Translations under genes and position numbers: made by a program
Notes under the pieces: generated by a model
Told to the model about the DNA's origin: nothing
Database searches by the model: none
What the model saw: only the letters and a program-made list of their open reading frames with translations
Assembly (NCBI RefSeq): GCF_033568475.1
Contig: NW_027331831.1
Location: 7,626,001-7,690,000 of the forward strand
Direction of reading: 5' to 3'
DNA: 64,000 nucleotides
Source of the DNA: Henckelia pumila
Lineage: Eukaryota; Streptophyta; Magnoliopsida; Lamiales; Gesneriaceae
Part shown: in pieces, positions 13,245-24,855 of the stretch
Numbering within the stretch: the stretch's first letter is position 1
Layout: each line of letters opens with the position of its first letter

Positions 13245-13620
13245 ATGATACATCGTTAAATTATTCATTCATATATACATATCTATAATATATATATATA
13301 TATATATAAATACGCAAAAACTCATATGAGACCGTTTATGTAATTTTATGAGATAAATATAATATTTGACTCAATTTGTAAAAAAATATTACTTTATACA
13401 AAAAAATATTATTTTTCATTTTAGATATTACAACATCGAGTGTCTCAAGGAAAGTAGCGGAACCAGTATTTGAAATCTACCCAAATTATAGATATGGACG
13501 ACAACGTTTCTCAGACCATGAACCAGCAACAACATCGAAGCAGATAAAAACATCGTGGAGAAACGATCGAGAGGCCAACCCGCCAACGGATTGGGAGTCA
13601 TACATATTTTCGTTTTTATT

Positions 13621-13805
13621 TATTAGCTTGGGCTAATATGAATGTGGCCCAAATAAACGCACAAAAGTTATTATTAAATATCAATGTGGCCCAAATGAAC
13701 TCACAAAATTATTAGCTTGGGCTAATATCAATGTGGCCCAAATAAACGCACAAAAGTTATTATTAAATATCAATGTGGCCCAAATAAACACACAAAAGTT
13801 ATTAT
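13621..13805. repeat. Tandem repeat, about 94-bp unit, two copies with internal half-repeats
   Basis: ATTAGCTTGGGCTAATAT followed by ATGTGGCCCAAAT and CACAAAAGTTATTATT occurs twice in a row. Inside each unit the AATGTGGCCCAAAT word occurs twice, giving a half-unit periodicity of about 45-50 bp. Confidence 0.75.
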
Positions 13806-14291
13806 TATTATTTAAAAAAGGGTCGCTAAGGCTTATCTGAGAATAGCCTAAAAAATGCTGAAAAATTATATAAAAAGGAAAAAAATTGGGCTACCTGGGT
13901 TGTAGTTCCGCCCAAAACCGTCTTAACTATCTGATAAGAGACTATTTATACGATAATTTATCATTCTTGTATTTTACAATCATGGTTTGCAAAATGGGAT
14001 CGGTAAAACAATCGTTCCGAAATGAGAACAGCTGCGACAAAGTTCCGGATGAAAACGACTTTGTAATATAACGTTGTTCTTTTTTCCGAATTTCGACAAT
14101 TTTGTGGCTTTCGCCTCTCGCGGAACGCTTTGTCTAATTTTTTCAAAAAAAAATTCAATTGAAATTTTTTCAAATAATGTAATTATTTTTATTTTTATTA
14201 TTAAAATACTACACGACAATAACCTGTTATTAGTATATAACTAAATAGTCCTACGTTATCGCTTTCCAAATCAAAATTAACACAATTAATT
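13806..14291. promoter_or_regulatory. Upstream region of the first DUF3339 gene
   Basis: No gene is supported. A possible TATA element, TATATAA at 14234-14240, lies about 52 nt before the start codon at 14292, which fits a short 5'UTR. The short open frames on both strands here are not recognisable. Confidence 0.4.
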
Positions 14292-14501
14292 ATGGAGGAC
14301 TGGGGACCTGTTATTGTGGCCGTGATACTGTTCGTTTTGCTATCGCCAGGGCTACTTTTCCAGATTCCAGGCCACCGCGGATGTATGGAGTTCTTTAACT
14401 TCCAGACTAGCGCCGCCGCCATCATGGTCCACGCCTTACTTTATTTTGCCTCCATCTCTGTTTTTCTGCTTGTCCTTAAACTTCATTTGTACCTTGGCTA
14501 A
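14292..14501 (+). CDS. DUF3339 membrane microprotein, copy 1 (diverged)
   Basis: A 69-residue single-exon frame starting MEDWGPVIVAVILFVLLSPG. DUF3339 proteins are plant-specific microproteins of unknown molecular role. The family hallmarks are present: an MxDWGPV start, a first membrane helix at residues 5-24 ending in SPGLLFQIPG, a short polar link with the family's EF-NFQTS motif (here MEFFNFQTS), and a second helix at about 44-66. Compared with the copy at 16437-16646, the GRGRVVEFGN segment is altered to GHRGCMEFFN and the C-terminus reads LKLHLYLG. The frame is intact, so it is a diverged paralogue rather than an obvious pseudogene. The two genes share orientation and lie about 1.9 kb apart. 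Confidence 0.88.
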   Translation: MEDWGPVIVAVILFVLLSPGLLFQIPGHRGCMEFFNFQTSAAAIMVHALLYFASISVFLLVLKLHLYLG

Positions 14502-14546
14502 AATTATGAAATTATTAATTAATAATTACGAAAGAGGGGGACATTT

Positions 14547-14548
<2 letters not shown>

Positions 14549-14594
<46 letters not shown>
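14549..14594. repeat. (AT)n microsatellite
   Basis: An uninterrupted AT dinucleotide run just downstream of the first DUF3339 gene. Confidence 0.9.
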
Positions 14595-14595
<1 letters not shown>

Positions 14596-16357
14596 TATTT
14601 TCAACATCAGATTGCTTATCCTTCAATGTATTTAAGTTATGTTTCCAGAGTGTTTGCAAGATTTTATTTTAAATATTTCTCACTTTTTGCTTATAATTTT
14701 AAAACATTTCATTCGTCGGAGTAATGAAAGACTGTAGCAGAGATATACATTTTGGGCCTTGAATTTGCTTGTGGATTTGGGGCTGCAATCCATGAAAGTG
14801 GGCCTAATTGGTTCAGCCCAAGATTTAAAATCAATTTGCTCCGGCACACGAAAAGCTTAGTCCAAGCTACTTAAACTGATCATACTGCATACAACTGGAT
14901 TTGGATGTAAAATTTTTACATACAAAACCATCTCCATTTGAACTGCAATTTGCTCGATTACATAAAATCTACATTCCATAATCAATTACAATTCTTCGTA
15001 ATTTTTTTGTTTTAAAAGAAAATGGATATACGTTCCAAATTTTGTTTAGTTGATGCTTATGTGGCAAAATTAATAGTAAATAATAAAGGATTCCTTAACC
15101 ACTTCACTATATCTACTTTTAACGTGTTTGCATCAAGTGAAGCTAACCCGTGTCATTCTCTATATTATTATATAAAAAAGCGTCACGAGTTTTTATCCAA
15201 TTACATTTAAATTTTAAACCATTACCACACCAGCACGTAAATCTAAACCACATTATAATATCTTGACAATTTTTTTTATTTAATACAATATTTAAAGCGT
15301 CGTGTTGAAGTTGAAGATAAGAGGAGACAACACTAATTCACATGATTCTGCCACGTGGTCTAGCTCAGCTTTACCCACACGTCCCCATAACATAACGCGT
15401 CCTTTTATGCTTACCCCCCCCCCTAACTTTATGGCTTATGCTTATGCTTTTCTATAATCTTCAGGTTTTTATTCTTTCCTAGCTGCCTATTTTCTTTAAT
15501 TAGCTGTATTATACTCCTTTCAAGCACTTATTTAGGTTGTATTTCAGTATTCATATTTAATGTTTTTTTTTTCGAATTATTCTTATTAAATTAATATAAT
15601 TAACAACTTTTTACTCAATTAAAATTTTCATTAAATAAACAAAACGAAAAATTCTTTTATAAAATTATATTTCAAAACATTTTTTTTAATTCGCGTGAAA
15701 ATTCACGGTAAATATAAATAAATGACACAAAAAATATATATTTTTCTTAATCTACGGTTAACATTTTTATATTATTACTACTAATATTAGTTCACGCCTT
15801 CACGGCATGTAATTTTATTTAATACCATAGGAAACTATTAGACAATGAATAACTGTTTATTACACACCATAAAATAAGCGATTACTTGAAATATTTAGTA
15901 AACATATTTTAATGTTACTCCAAAACAAAATTTCAAATTTCACTTTAATTAACTGATCATCCTTATTTCTATATTTTGAAAAAAAAAAATTAAAACAACA
16001 ATTTTAATATAAAAATTTTATTCGCCTTTAAGTGTGAGAATGACAGCTAAATGCTAATGATCTTATTATTATTTTGTAATGATGTGAAAATTCATAGTCA
16101 TTATTTTTCTGTGTGTATTGGATAAATTTTAGAGTAACATGATAGCCTATAAATTATTTTGATCAGTTAAACCGCATTAGACAATTGTTGTGCGACAGAA
16201 GATGTTGACGGAAAAATCGAACTCCTTGTCAAGTGTTCTCATATTTCATCATCGTGGACACCCCATATTTCGAGGGCGCTAATGACTATTATATTCCTTA
16301 CTTGTCGGTAATCTGTTGCTTAAGTTATAAATTAAAGCTCAGTTAACTCAATCCCTG
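14595..16357. other. Intergenic DNA between the DUF3339 genes
   Basis: AT-rich sequence with no coding region. A CCACGTGG-type G-box core lies at about 15352-15359 and a short C run at about 15413-15422. Both are far from the next start codon, so a promoter role is only possible. Confidence 0.4.
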
Positions 16358-16366
16358 CTATATATA
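16358..16366 (+). promoter_or_regulatory. Probable TATA box of the second DUF3339 gene
   Basis: CTATATATA lies 71-79 nt before the start codon at 16437. A GAGAGAGAGA tract sits immediately before the ATG. This is a normal plant core-promoter layout with a short leader. Confidence 0.6.
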
Positions 16367-16436
16367 CAAACTCATACACACTTCCCAAATCACACATAAC
16401 CTAAACAAAAGCACAGCATAATTAAGAGAGAGAGAG

Positions 16437-16646
16437 ATGGCGGACTGGGGACCAGTGATAATAGCGGTGGTGCTGTTCGTGCTGTTGAGTCCGGGTCTGC
16501 TCTTCCAGTTGCCGGGTCGGGGCCGGGTCGTGGAGTTCGGGAACATGCAAACCAGCGGCTTATCCATTTTAGTCCACACTATCATTTTCTTCGGCCTCAT
16601 CACTATCTTCCTCATCGCTATCGGCGTCCACATTTACACCGGCTAA
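16437..16646 (+). CDS. DUF3339 membrane microprotein, copy 2
   Basis: A 69-residue single-exon frame starting MADWGPVIIAVVLFVLLSPG and ending AIGVHIYTG. It matches the usual DUF3339 pattern closely: helix 1 at residues 5-24, LFQLPGRGRVVEFGN, MQTSGLSILVHT, and helix 2 at about 48-66. Length and motifs are typical of the family. A TATA box and GA-rich leader precede it. Function is unknown; a small endomembrane or plasma-membrane protein is the usual inference. Of the pair, this copy is the more canonical. Confidence 0.93.
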   Translation: MADWGPVIIAVVLFVLLSPGLLFQLPGRGRVVEFGNMQTSGLSILVHTIIFFGLITIFLIAIGVHIYTG

Positions 16647-19600
16647 TTTTTTTCTTCTGCGAATTAGATAGATCTGTCATGTAATTCTATATTTCAAGAT
16701 TCGTGATTGTGGGTAATTAATTATCTGGTGCTTTTTCAGTAATGTTTTGTGGCGATGGTGGAGTGATTTTTCAATTTTTTTATTATTTTTTTTTTTTTGT
16801 CTGGGTTTTCAGAAATGGGGGAGGTGAAATTTTGAATTTTAATGGTGATTGATTGATTTTTGAACTGTATTTTTTTTTTAAAAAAATGTTGTTAATAACC
16901 TAATATATCCTTTAGCACATTCCACAGACCACACACCTCACTTTCAGGCTTGACTCTTGAGTGAATTTTTAAATTACTTTCGAAATCTTTGTTTTTTTTT
17001 AAAAAAAACATTATATATTTATTTATTTATTTATCTATACTAATATAAATCTAGAGAATTTTAGTGGTTTTTTGGTATGCATATTTTTTATTTGTTATTT
17101 AAAAAAAATCCAAAAAATTATCAAATTGCAATAAATAAATAAAATCAAATGCTTGGAAAAATAAAAATTTATATTATATATACACAAAACATAATATTTG
17201 TATATAACATTACATATGTAATACGTGTGTGATGCGGTTAGTTATTATTATATTAGATTAGAAAAGATAGATTCGTATGCTTCGGTTTTAGGTTCGATTT
17301 TTGTTGATTGCGGGTAGTTTTTTTAATTTATTTAGGTAAATTTAATAAGTTTATTTGTAATTTTTTTGTTCGAGATAAGCAAGTCTCTAGTTTTTGTTCA
17401 AATCGTGTCGGTTGTGCGAAGAGTTTCATTATATAGTTATTACCTGGATTTAAAATTATAATTGTATTTATAAAAAAAAAACTCCGAAACTTAAGTTTTA
17501 TTATTGTTTTAATTTAATACGATATATTCTTTACTTTGATCGACATTTGAAATATTTATTAATAAAAATCGGAAGCTATGGTACTCTAATAAAATAAAGA
17601 AAAACAAAAACCAAAACTTAACCAAGAGAATTAATTAGATCAATTGAATATTTTAAATATAAATTAGTATTTTTAATTCAATAATTTTATTGCTTGGCGA
17701 TTGGTCCCGTGTATAACAAATTTCAATCAATTTTAGTATTGTAATCTTCTTTATTTCTGATAAATAATTATTGTTTTCGGTACTTTAACAAATTTTAATT
17801 TTAATTTTAGTACTGTAATCTCGTCGTGACGTTATATATTCATTGCACTTATTTCACGTCAACGTTAAATCTGAAAAAAAAATATAATTAAAATTGTAAA
17901 ATAAATTATATTTGGAATTTTACAATATATAATTTATAAATGATCAAAATCGTAAAAACTAAAAAAAAAACAAGAAACTCTTAGTTTAAAATATAGTCTT
18001 TCACGTGTGCTCGGTAAAAAACTGTAAATTCAAACAAATCGAATTAACCGAATCCGTATTTCGTTTTGGCATGGAGTTTCACAATAAAATAGCAATAAAA
18101 AAGCTTCTAAGATAGCCAGCCTATGACTACAAAGTTTTCTCGATGTTGCAAACTTGCAATCATGGAATAGTGCCTTGAACCATTCAACTACTGTAACGTG
18201 TAAATAAGTTTTCAGTTTTAGTAAATATTACTTAAAATTTTGATTCTTGAACGCCTACGTGACAACAGATAAATTGTTCAAGAAAATGCCCCTTTCTAGC
18301 TAGTCGAACGGTCTTGCGAGTTGCGACGGTGGCTAGATGACCATATGCATACATGTCATATACATATCTCAATCCGACTCGACTCGATTCGACTGATGGT
18401 CACATACATAGAGGCCAAGTTAGCCAAACTTTTTGCCCATGTGGACAGTACTCAGTAGCCAATCAAGCCCAAGAACCTGCATTCTGCAAACTTGTCTAAG
18501 ATTTATTGAATCATTTTAACCAACTTTCAATTCCCATCAGAATCGTACACAAGGAAAATTAATGAAAGCCATCGGTCTTAGAAACAAGAAATTATACAGT
18601 TCGGTTTTGCTGATATGGAAAACCAAAGAGGTAGTACAAGATACATTGATATCCCAGCTCTAGAGAACACGAGCTGAGTATATGGAATACCCTCTAGTAA
18701 AATGATGAACCGAACCATCACTTCAGTCTTCAAAACAATCTTATATCATATATATAGAGAAGAATATCCACAAAGTCCGTTGCTGCTAGCTGCCGGAGCC
18801 GTAAATCGGAATCCATACAATGCGAATGTCGTTGCTAAATCGTTGCCCCCACCCCACAAGCATGTTATTATCCAGCCATATGAATTCCCTCACAAAAGCT
18901 TCCATGCTGCAACGCAAGGTAAAGTTAATCGCCGTGTTCAGAAGAATAACCATATCATTGTAACACAAAAAAACAGATTTAACTCAGAGCAACTCTAGCA
19001 GTGTTTGCTCTTATGATAGTACTACGTATCCAAATGCCAATACTTTCTACAACTTCGGGTAATGTTATGACGCATGTATGGATTAGTTTTCTGTAACAGA
19101 GGCAACGTGGGAAGATCAAGAAAGAAAGATTGTTAGCACGATTCTAACTCGCAAGCTATGCAAAAACAACTAATGTAAAGAACCATGGATACCGGTGATT
19201 GCTGCTGATAAACAACAAATGTGATATCCAATGTTCAATTGGTTTACTTTTTCCCCCCTGTATGGGAATTATTGAAGCTCTAATTCCTGCAACTTATCCG
19301 GGGTCTAACTAGTTCGAATACATTCAGTAGGATGTTTCTTTTAAGAGATGCAGAGGTTTGTGCCACTTGAACCATCAAACATCTATTTCATATTCAATTG
19401 TTCACAAGTTACATGGAATCTGCAAATGAAAGGCCTAAGCTTCCATTCATCGATCACCATACAGTTCGAAGCTAAAAGCCTAAAACTTTGTTTGGCGAAG
19501 CCAAAATCATGCGAAAAAGTCTAGTAAACATGTAAATATATGCCTAGAAAGAATGTCGAAAACAATCAAACCACCCCAATCTTGTTGATTTACTCGTCAT

Positions 19601-19727
19601 CAGAATCACCCAATCCAATTCGAATAAAAGAAACTAAGAGTAACTAACAAGAAAACACCAAACAAATCCCAACAAGTACCCCACAAAAAGTAAGCTTTTC
19701 AAGTTACAAAATTTCAATTCTTAACAC
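16647..19727. other. Intergenic DNA, no gene supported
   Basis: AT-rich sequence with poly-T and poly-A runs. The part nearest 19727 may hold the 3'UTR of the minus-strand gene at 19897-20325. Open frames at 18702-18998 (plus) and 18786-18968 (minus) overlap each other and show no recognisable motif. Confidence 0.4.
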
Positions 19728-19896
19728 AGATGATCGAGAGGCCAGTTCCTTGGAGGTCATCTTTCCCGATTCCTGAATGAAAATTTCAACTCTATTTAAT
19801 ATAATTACCCAAAATTCCAAAACAAGATCAGTAATCACCAAGAAATCTCCAATGGAAAATTAGTTAATCACAAAACATATAAGATAAGCAAAAGTA

Positions 19897-20325
19897 TCAA
19901 CAAGAATTCTTACAAGAGACATCTTTCGACGGGGAAGAGGGGCCAGAATTGTGACACAAAAATGCTCTCCCAATCATGGAAATACTGGAAACAATCCCAA
20001 CGAAGTACAGAAACACCACCAATCCAATTATCCAAGGCATCAACATGAATCCTATGAAAAAAGTGACCGATCCGCACAGCATCAAAGCCAAAGAAATTCC
20101 AAGAAGCAAAGAGGCAAATCCAGCCGGTGTTATCTGCTCAAGAGACGTCGCCGCCCTCCTCCTCTGATGGATCGCCGGCGTTTGATCCGAAAAACCCACC
20201 GCCGACGGCGAGGATCGCATTATATTCATAACTAAAGCTGATAACTCGTACAGAATCTTGGAATGTTGATCTGTTTGAGTTTGCGGGTTCCCTCTCCTCA
20301 TAGTTGCAGCTGTTTTTTTCCCCAA
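19897..20325 (-). CDS. Plant small two-helix membrane protein, function unknown
   Basis: A minus-strand frame of 142 codons, MGKKTAATMRRGNPQTQTDQ..., with an internal alternative start at 20301 (MRRGNPQTQ). Residues 1-65 are polar, with RRRAATSLEQITPAG before the membrane part. Two adjacent hydrophobic helices follow at about 67-92 and 94-117 (FASLLLGISLALMLCGSVTF, then MPWIIGLVVFLYFVGIVSSI). The tail is Ser/Pro-rich. I recognise the pattern as a conserved plant protein but know no assigned function. Near the 3' end a strong donor (TCTTGTAAGAATTC at about 19901-19914) can join an acceptor near 19780 (TTTTCATTCAG). Splicing would create a TGA across the junction after ...SKDVS, shortening the protein by six residues, so the unspliced stop at 19897 may not be the one used. 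Confidence 0.75.
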   Translation of the reverse strand: MGKKTAATMRRGNPQTQTDQHSKILYELSALVMNIMRSSPSAVGFSDQTPAIHQRRRAATSLEQITPAGFASLLLGISLALMLCGSVTFFIGFMLMPWIIGLVVFLYFVGIVSSISMIGRAFLCHNSGPSSPSKDVSCKNSC

Positions 20326-20744
20326 AGGATTGATTTTGTAGATTATAATTATAAAAAATAAAAACTTTTTATGCTAATTTGAGGTTGGAAATTAGTGCGA
20401 AAATCGAGGTAAATGGATAAACTTGGGTATTATGAAACGGATAAGATTAACGATATTTATTCGAAATTTTCTTTCCCGTCTACAAGTGGAAGATCAACGA
20501 ACGACGAATAAGGAAAAACAAAAAAAAAACCCAGAGGGTGGATTGATCTCCGAAGTAAGAACAAGTTTGGCAGATTTCTTATAGAAAATAATTTTTGTGT
20601 TATTCCCAATGGTGACTGCTCGTTTTCTTCAAGTTAAAGTTTTGTTGACTTTTTCCTTTGCTTTTGGAAAAAGAGTTTCGCAAATTTGGGATCCTATCCT
20701 ATGCTTTGCACTTCATTGTAACCGCCTGAGACTCTTGTACTTGT
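20326..20744. promoter_or_regulatory. Upstream region of the small membrane protein gene
   Basis: 5'UTR and promoter of the minus-strand gene would lie here. I see no strong TATA box or conserved site. Confidence 0.3.
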
Positions 20745-21627
20745 CAGGGTCGGACCTTCCATAAGGCCAAAGAAAGAGGCCTCCGCCTCAGGGCCCGGCC
20801 TTGGAAGGGGCAGCCAAAATTTTTTTTAAAAAAATTATATACATATATGTTAAATTGGTATTGTTTACCAAAATTTTAAAAAAAATCTAACCAATGTTAA
20901 ATAAAAAAATAAAAACTTTAATTTATTTTTTAAAATAATTTTTCGAGCTTGAGTTCGATTTGAATAATTTAAACAATATCAAGAAACTTTAATTTGAGTT
21001 TTTTTTAATTTTTTTTTTTGGTAAATCAACAAATAAACTTTAAAATTGAAGGAGTCTTGTATGAAGTTTCAAATATTTTTCAGTATCAATGGACGAGAAA
21101 TTAATGGTGATGAGTTGTGTTTGGAGTTGATTGTTGTAAAATGCTATTAAAAAAATGAAAATGAGTAAATGACATGCTCCAATATTAAACAAAACTGAAT
21201 ATATGGTTCATTTCTAAATACTAATTTTAGCTATCAAATTTTGTTAATCATATAAGGAATAGTTATATCAGCAAAAAAAATAGCTTTTCAAGTTGAAGTA
21301 TCAAGAATTATCTTCGATCAAAAATGTTACATGGTATACTGAAAGGGTTGGTTATGTTGTATATTGACAACTAAATGGTTTGAGAACTAGATTACACATA
21401 TTTGAAAAAAAATATTATCGCATCTAAAACATCTATATATGAGTAGTATTTATGTAATTGTTTCAAATATTTGCTGACATATTATTGATGTAACATATTG
21501 TTTATGATGTATTTATGTACTGTTTATCATATTTGTTATTTGTGAATCGAACATTACAGTTATTGTAACAAGAGGGCCCATGTTTTATCTTTCACCTCAG
21601 GCCCCGTCAAACTCAGATACGACTCTG
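20745..21627. mobile_element. hAT-type non-autonomous element, 883 bp
   Basis: Termini CAGGGTCGGACCT on the left and, reverse-complemented, CAGAGTCGTATCTG on the right form hAT-like inverted repeats. The perfect 8-bp duplication GTACTTGT lies at 20737-20744 and 21628-21635. GGCC-rich subterminal blocks (20760-20815 and about 21573-21606) flank an AT-rich interior. No intact transposase is present. Confidence 0.85.
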
Positions 21628-21635
21628 GTACTTGT

Positions 21636-23096
21636 ACATATTCCATGTATTTGCTATAAGAATACTACTTTAATGAAGATCCAGGATTGATGCTTACCCA
21701 TTAACATGTGATCTATTATTGAAAAATTAATGGAGTTCGTATGAATTAATAATTTTTTTTATAGGAATGCATTAGTATGATAGAATAAGTGGATAACATC
21801 TCGTTCATGATCACAGTTGTTAGATTGGATCAAATTTCAAATAAATTTAAAAATTTGGTATTGGATTTAAGTTATAAACCGAATATTGTCATGTTTCGAA
21901 CTTTTCATTAACATAAGTTGCTATAGAAGTCAATTACAACTTATGATAAACTTATTTTAAATTCAATTTTCTAATGTGGAACATGGAGTCATGGATATCA
22001 CAAATACATTCATTTAAATTTTATATTATAAATACTTGTGAATTAATTATTGTTTGTTGATGTACAACACCGAGCGCATGGGATCACGGGGATAATAATT
22101 CCACGCGCGTGTAGCGTAAAGAAAATGAAATAAGCATCGGTAGCCTATTCGATAGTCGATGTATGAATAAAGCGAAAAGGAATTAAGATTGGACTGACAC
22201 GTCCATCGACGAGTAAACGACACGCGCCGCCCGTCGATTCACCGAGCCTAAGTGGGCTCAAAGGCGTACGTTGGCCTTATCCCCTCCTCTAGTCGGCGCA
22301 CCACGGCCACAAAATTTACTCCTATTTTGTCCTTTTTCAATAATATAATAAAATATAAATATATTGCATCACGGTGACATGGCAAACCGACAGTGGATTT
22401 ACAAGGGCTTCTTAGCATACGTATTAATAATTTCAATTTATTATTATTTTTTTGAGTTATGCACGAAAATTGTTATATAATTGAATCTCGAATTTGAATA
22501 CTCCGTGTTTGATGAGTATAAGACATCAACATTTATTATCATCAATTAATTAAACCTTTTTGTTTGTTTTTTTTTTTAAAAAAAATCTTTTTCAATGAAA
22601 AAGGGAAAAAAAAAGTTTCCCAGTGGGGACATAAAAGTCACGATTATTTTGATTGTGATGGTGGCAAGTTGTAATGTGACAATGAAATTGGTTAATTGAC
22701 CTCTACATTATTTGATTGCACACAATGTTTATATTTTTTTAATTTTTTTTTGGGGCCTGATGATAACTAATTATCAATCTCGTGGAGGGCTCTGGTCATG
22801 TTCCGTATGAGATGGAAAGATATTTTGTGCTATACGCCACTCCATCTCCGGATGTTACATAAGACTATATATTCTTTCAAGTACACGAGAAAAATTTATT
22901 CAAAACAAAGTGCGCGAAAATTAAATTATTAATCTAAATCAAACTTAAAAGTAGGCAAAAGAGTGATTTAGTTTACACGACCATTTGTAAAAACAAGACC
23001 TTTATTCATTTATGAGCTGGAATGGATGATTCGCTAATCTTTTCAGAGAAATAACAGTGCTAGGATTTTACAATATTCTATTGTCAAACCCAGGCT
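21636..23096. other. Intergenic DNA, no gene supported
   Basis: AT-rich except for a GC-rich patch at about 22070-22310 that I cannot assign to a gene or element family. Confidence 0.4.
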
Positions 23097-23101
23097 AAAA
23101 G

Positions 23102-24000
23102 TGTTGGAAAATTGAATGAAATAAGATGAGATGAGCTTGTCTAAGATGAGATGAGTTTGTCCCACATTGGAAATATTACAATGAGTTAAGAAAGATGAGC
23201 TTGTTCCACAATGAAATTCTTCCAATATGTTTCTTTACTTAAAATACAACTTTGAATTATGAGATTGAGCTCTTAGGGTATCGGATGTTTTGTAAAGGGG
23301 CAAGACGCTAGTCGATGCAACTAACACGCGCGGCCAGTTGGCTCGGGTCTTATGATCTTATTATTATTTTTGGATAAAATTTAGTTAAAATAAAATTTAT
23401 TACTATTTTATTGTGTACAAACCTGCCGCCGCTCGAGCTGACAAATATTACCGCTCGAGCGCAGCACTCCACCTACGGGACAGAAGTTTGGCCGCTCGAG
23501 CGGTAAGAGCGCAGAGTCAAAAAATGTGCGACAGAGTGTTTGCCGCTCGAGCGGTAAAAACTTATCGCTCGAGCGCACTGTCTGTGTTCCGAAAAGACAC
23601 ATCTCTTTTTGGGCTTCTTCTGTCATGAGTTGCATTTTTAGGCCATAAGACATATTCTTTGGAGTTTCATGTTATATATATGATTGTTATAACGCAAAGA
23701 AAGATATCTGAAAAAAAACATATGATAGAATATATACATCAGATTTCTGCGAAAATTCTCCCCACTCTCTCAAAGAAAGTTTTACTTATTTTAGTTAGCT
23801 GAAGTTCAATATATTTTTTGTACTGATATATCTCGTTCGCAAAGTCGTTGTATCTTAGAGACGATTGCCGCCAACATTGAGCACTGTTAACGAACAATTT
23901 CGTCTTGCGGATAGAGAGATTCTCTCGCCTCGACTAACTCTGGTTCATTGGTGCTGCTGTTGCTGTGTTGTTCAGAATTCGGAATACATATCCAATAACA
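23102..24000. mobile_element. Solo LTR, 899 bp, probable Ty1/copia
   Basis: It starts TGTTGGAAAATTG and ends ATCCAATAACA, with a perfect 5-bp duplication AAAAG at 23097-23101 and 24001-24005. No internal region is attached. The 3' part (CATTGGTGCTGCTGTTGC near 23946) resembles the R/U5 region of plant copia LTRs. The interior carries a cluster of GCTCGAGC palindromes. Confidence 0.88.
23429..23576. repeat. Cluster of five GCTCGAGC palindromes in the LTR
   Basis: GCTCGAGC occurs at about 23432, 23452, 23493, 23544 and 23567, usually extended to CCGCTCGAGCGG. Two of the five are full 12-bp palindromes. They could be LTR regulatory sites or methylation targets. Confidence 0.7.
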
Positions 24001-24005
24001 AAAAG

Positions 24006-24855
24006 AGCATGAAATAGGGAATTTTAAAACATCGACAAAAAAATAAATAAATAAAGACTCGATCGACTACAATATTCGAAAAAATAAGAAATTTATTATC
24101 TCTACCATTTATGAAAATTTGTGTAGCATGAATATGAAATACGAAAAAAAAATCGTCCGCAAGATTGGAATTGATGACCGGTAGGTGAGACTTAATCGAG
24201 GCTAGGATATGTTAGAATTAGTAACATTCAATGAGCGAGACGAGTCACCGTTTTATAAAATTAAATTATGGAAAGCATGATCCTTATGCCAAAGTCCAAA
24301 CTCTTATTTTTTTAATATTTTTATTTGTCCCACCCCACGTCTACCTCAATCAATTCTACCAATATTTACATAATCTACCAAAAACTTAATAATAATTTAT
24401 TCTAAATATAATACAAGTTTCCGCAACTTATACTAGTTATGTCTTCGTTTTTAATTTGTTTTGTCCTTGCAATACTACATAGAAATTTGAAATAATCACA
24501 TACATGATACTTATTTATTTATTCGGTTCGGTTGCCCGAATACAAAATGAATAGCTTTGCAATTAGAATAGCATAAAAAAATAAATTCCTTTACACAAAA
24601 AGTGTGCGAATAAAGATGAAATAAAAGCTAAGAACATGATGATAATGTCTTGCACAAATTTTATTCCACAAAGTGGAATATAATAACAATAATAATATAA
24701 TTACAGTAATGCATGATAGCGAAGTCAATATTTGAGAAGTCGTTCTATTATTCAAACACGTTTTACGACACATAAGATGATCAATGTTATGAAGGAGAAA
24801 TGCAACCAAATTAAGCAAAGAGTCGCGTTTGCATTTGTTTCCATTTGAATCTCTA
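24006..24855. other. Intergenic DNA and probable 3'UTR of the MADS-box gene
   Basis: No coding region is supported. The part nearest 24855 would hold the 3'UTR of the minus-strand MADS gene. Confidence 0.4.

Noticed and set aside
18702..18998. 98-codon plus-strand frame
   Set aside because: No recognisable domain, an overlapping minus frame of similar quality, and position in probable downstream DNA of the minus-strand gene.
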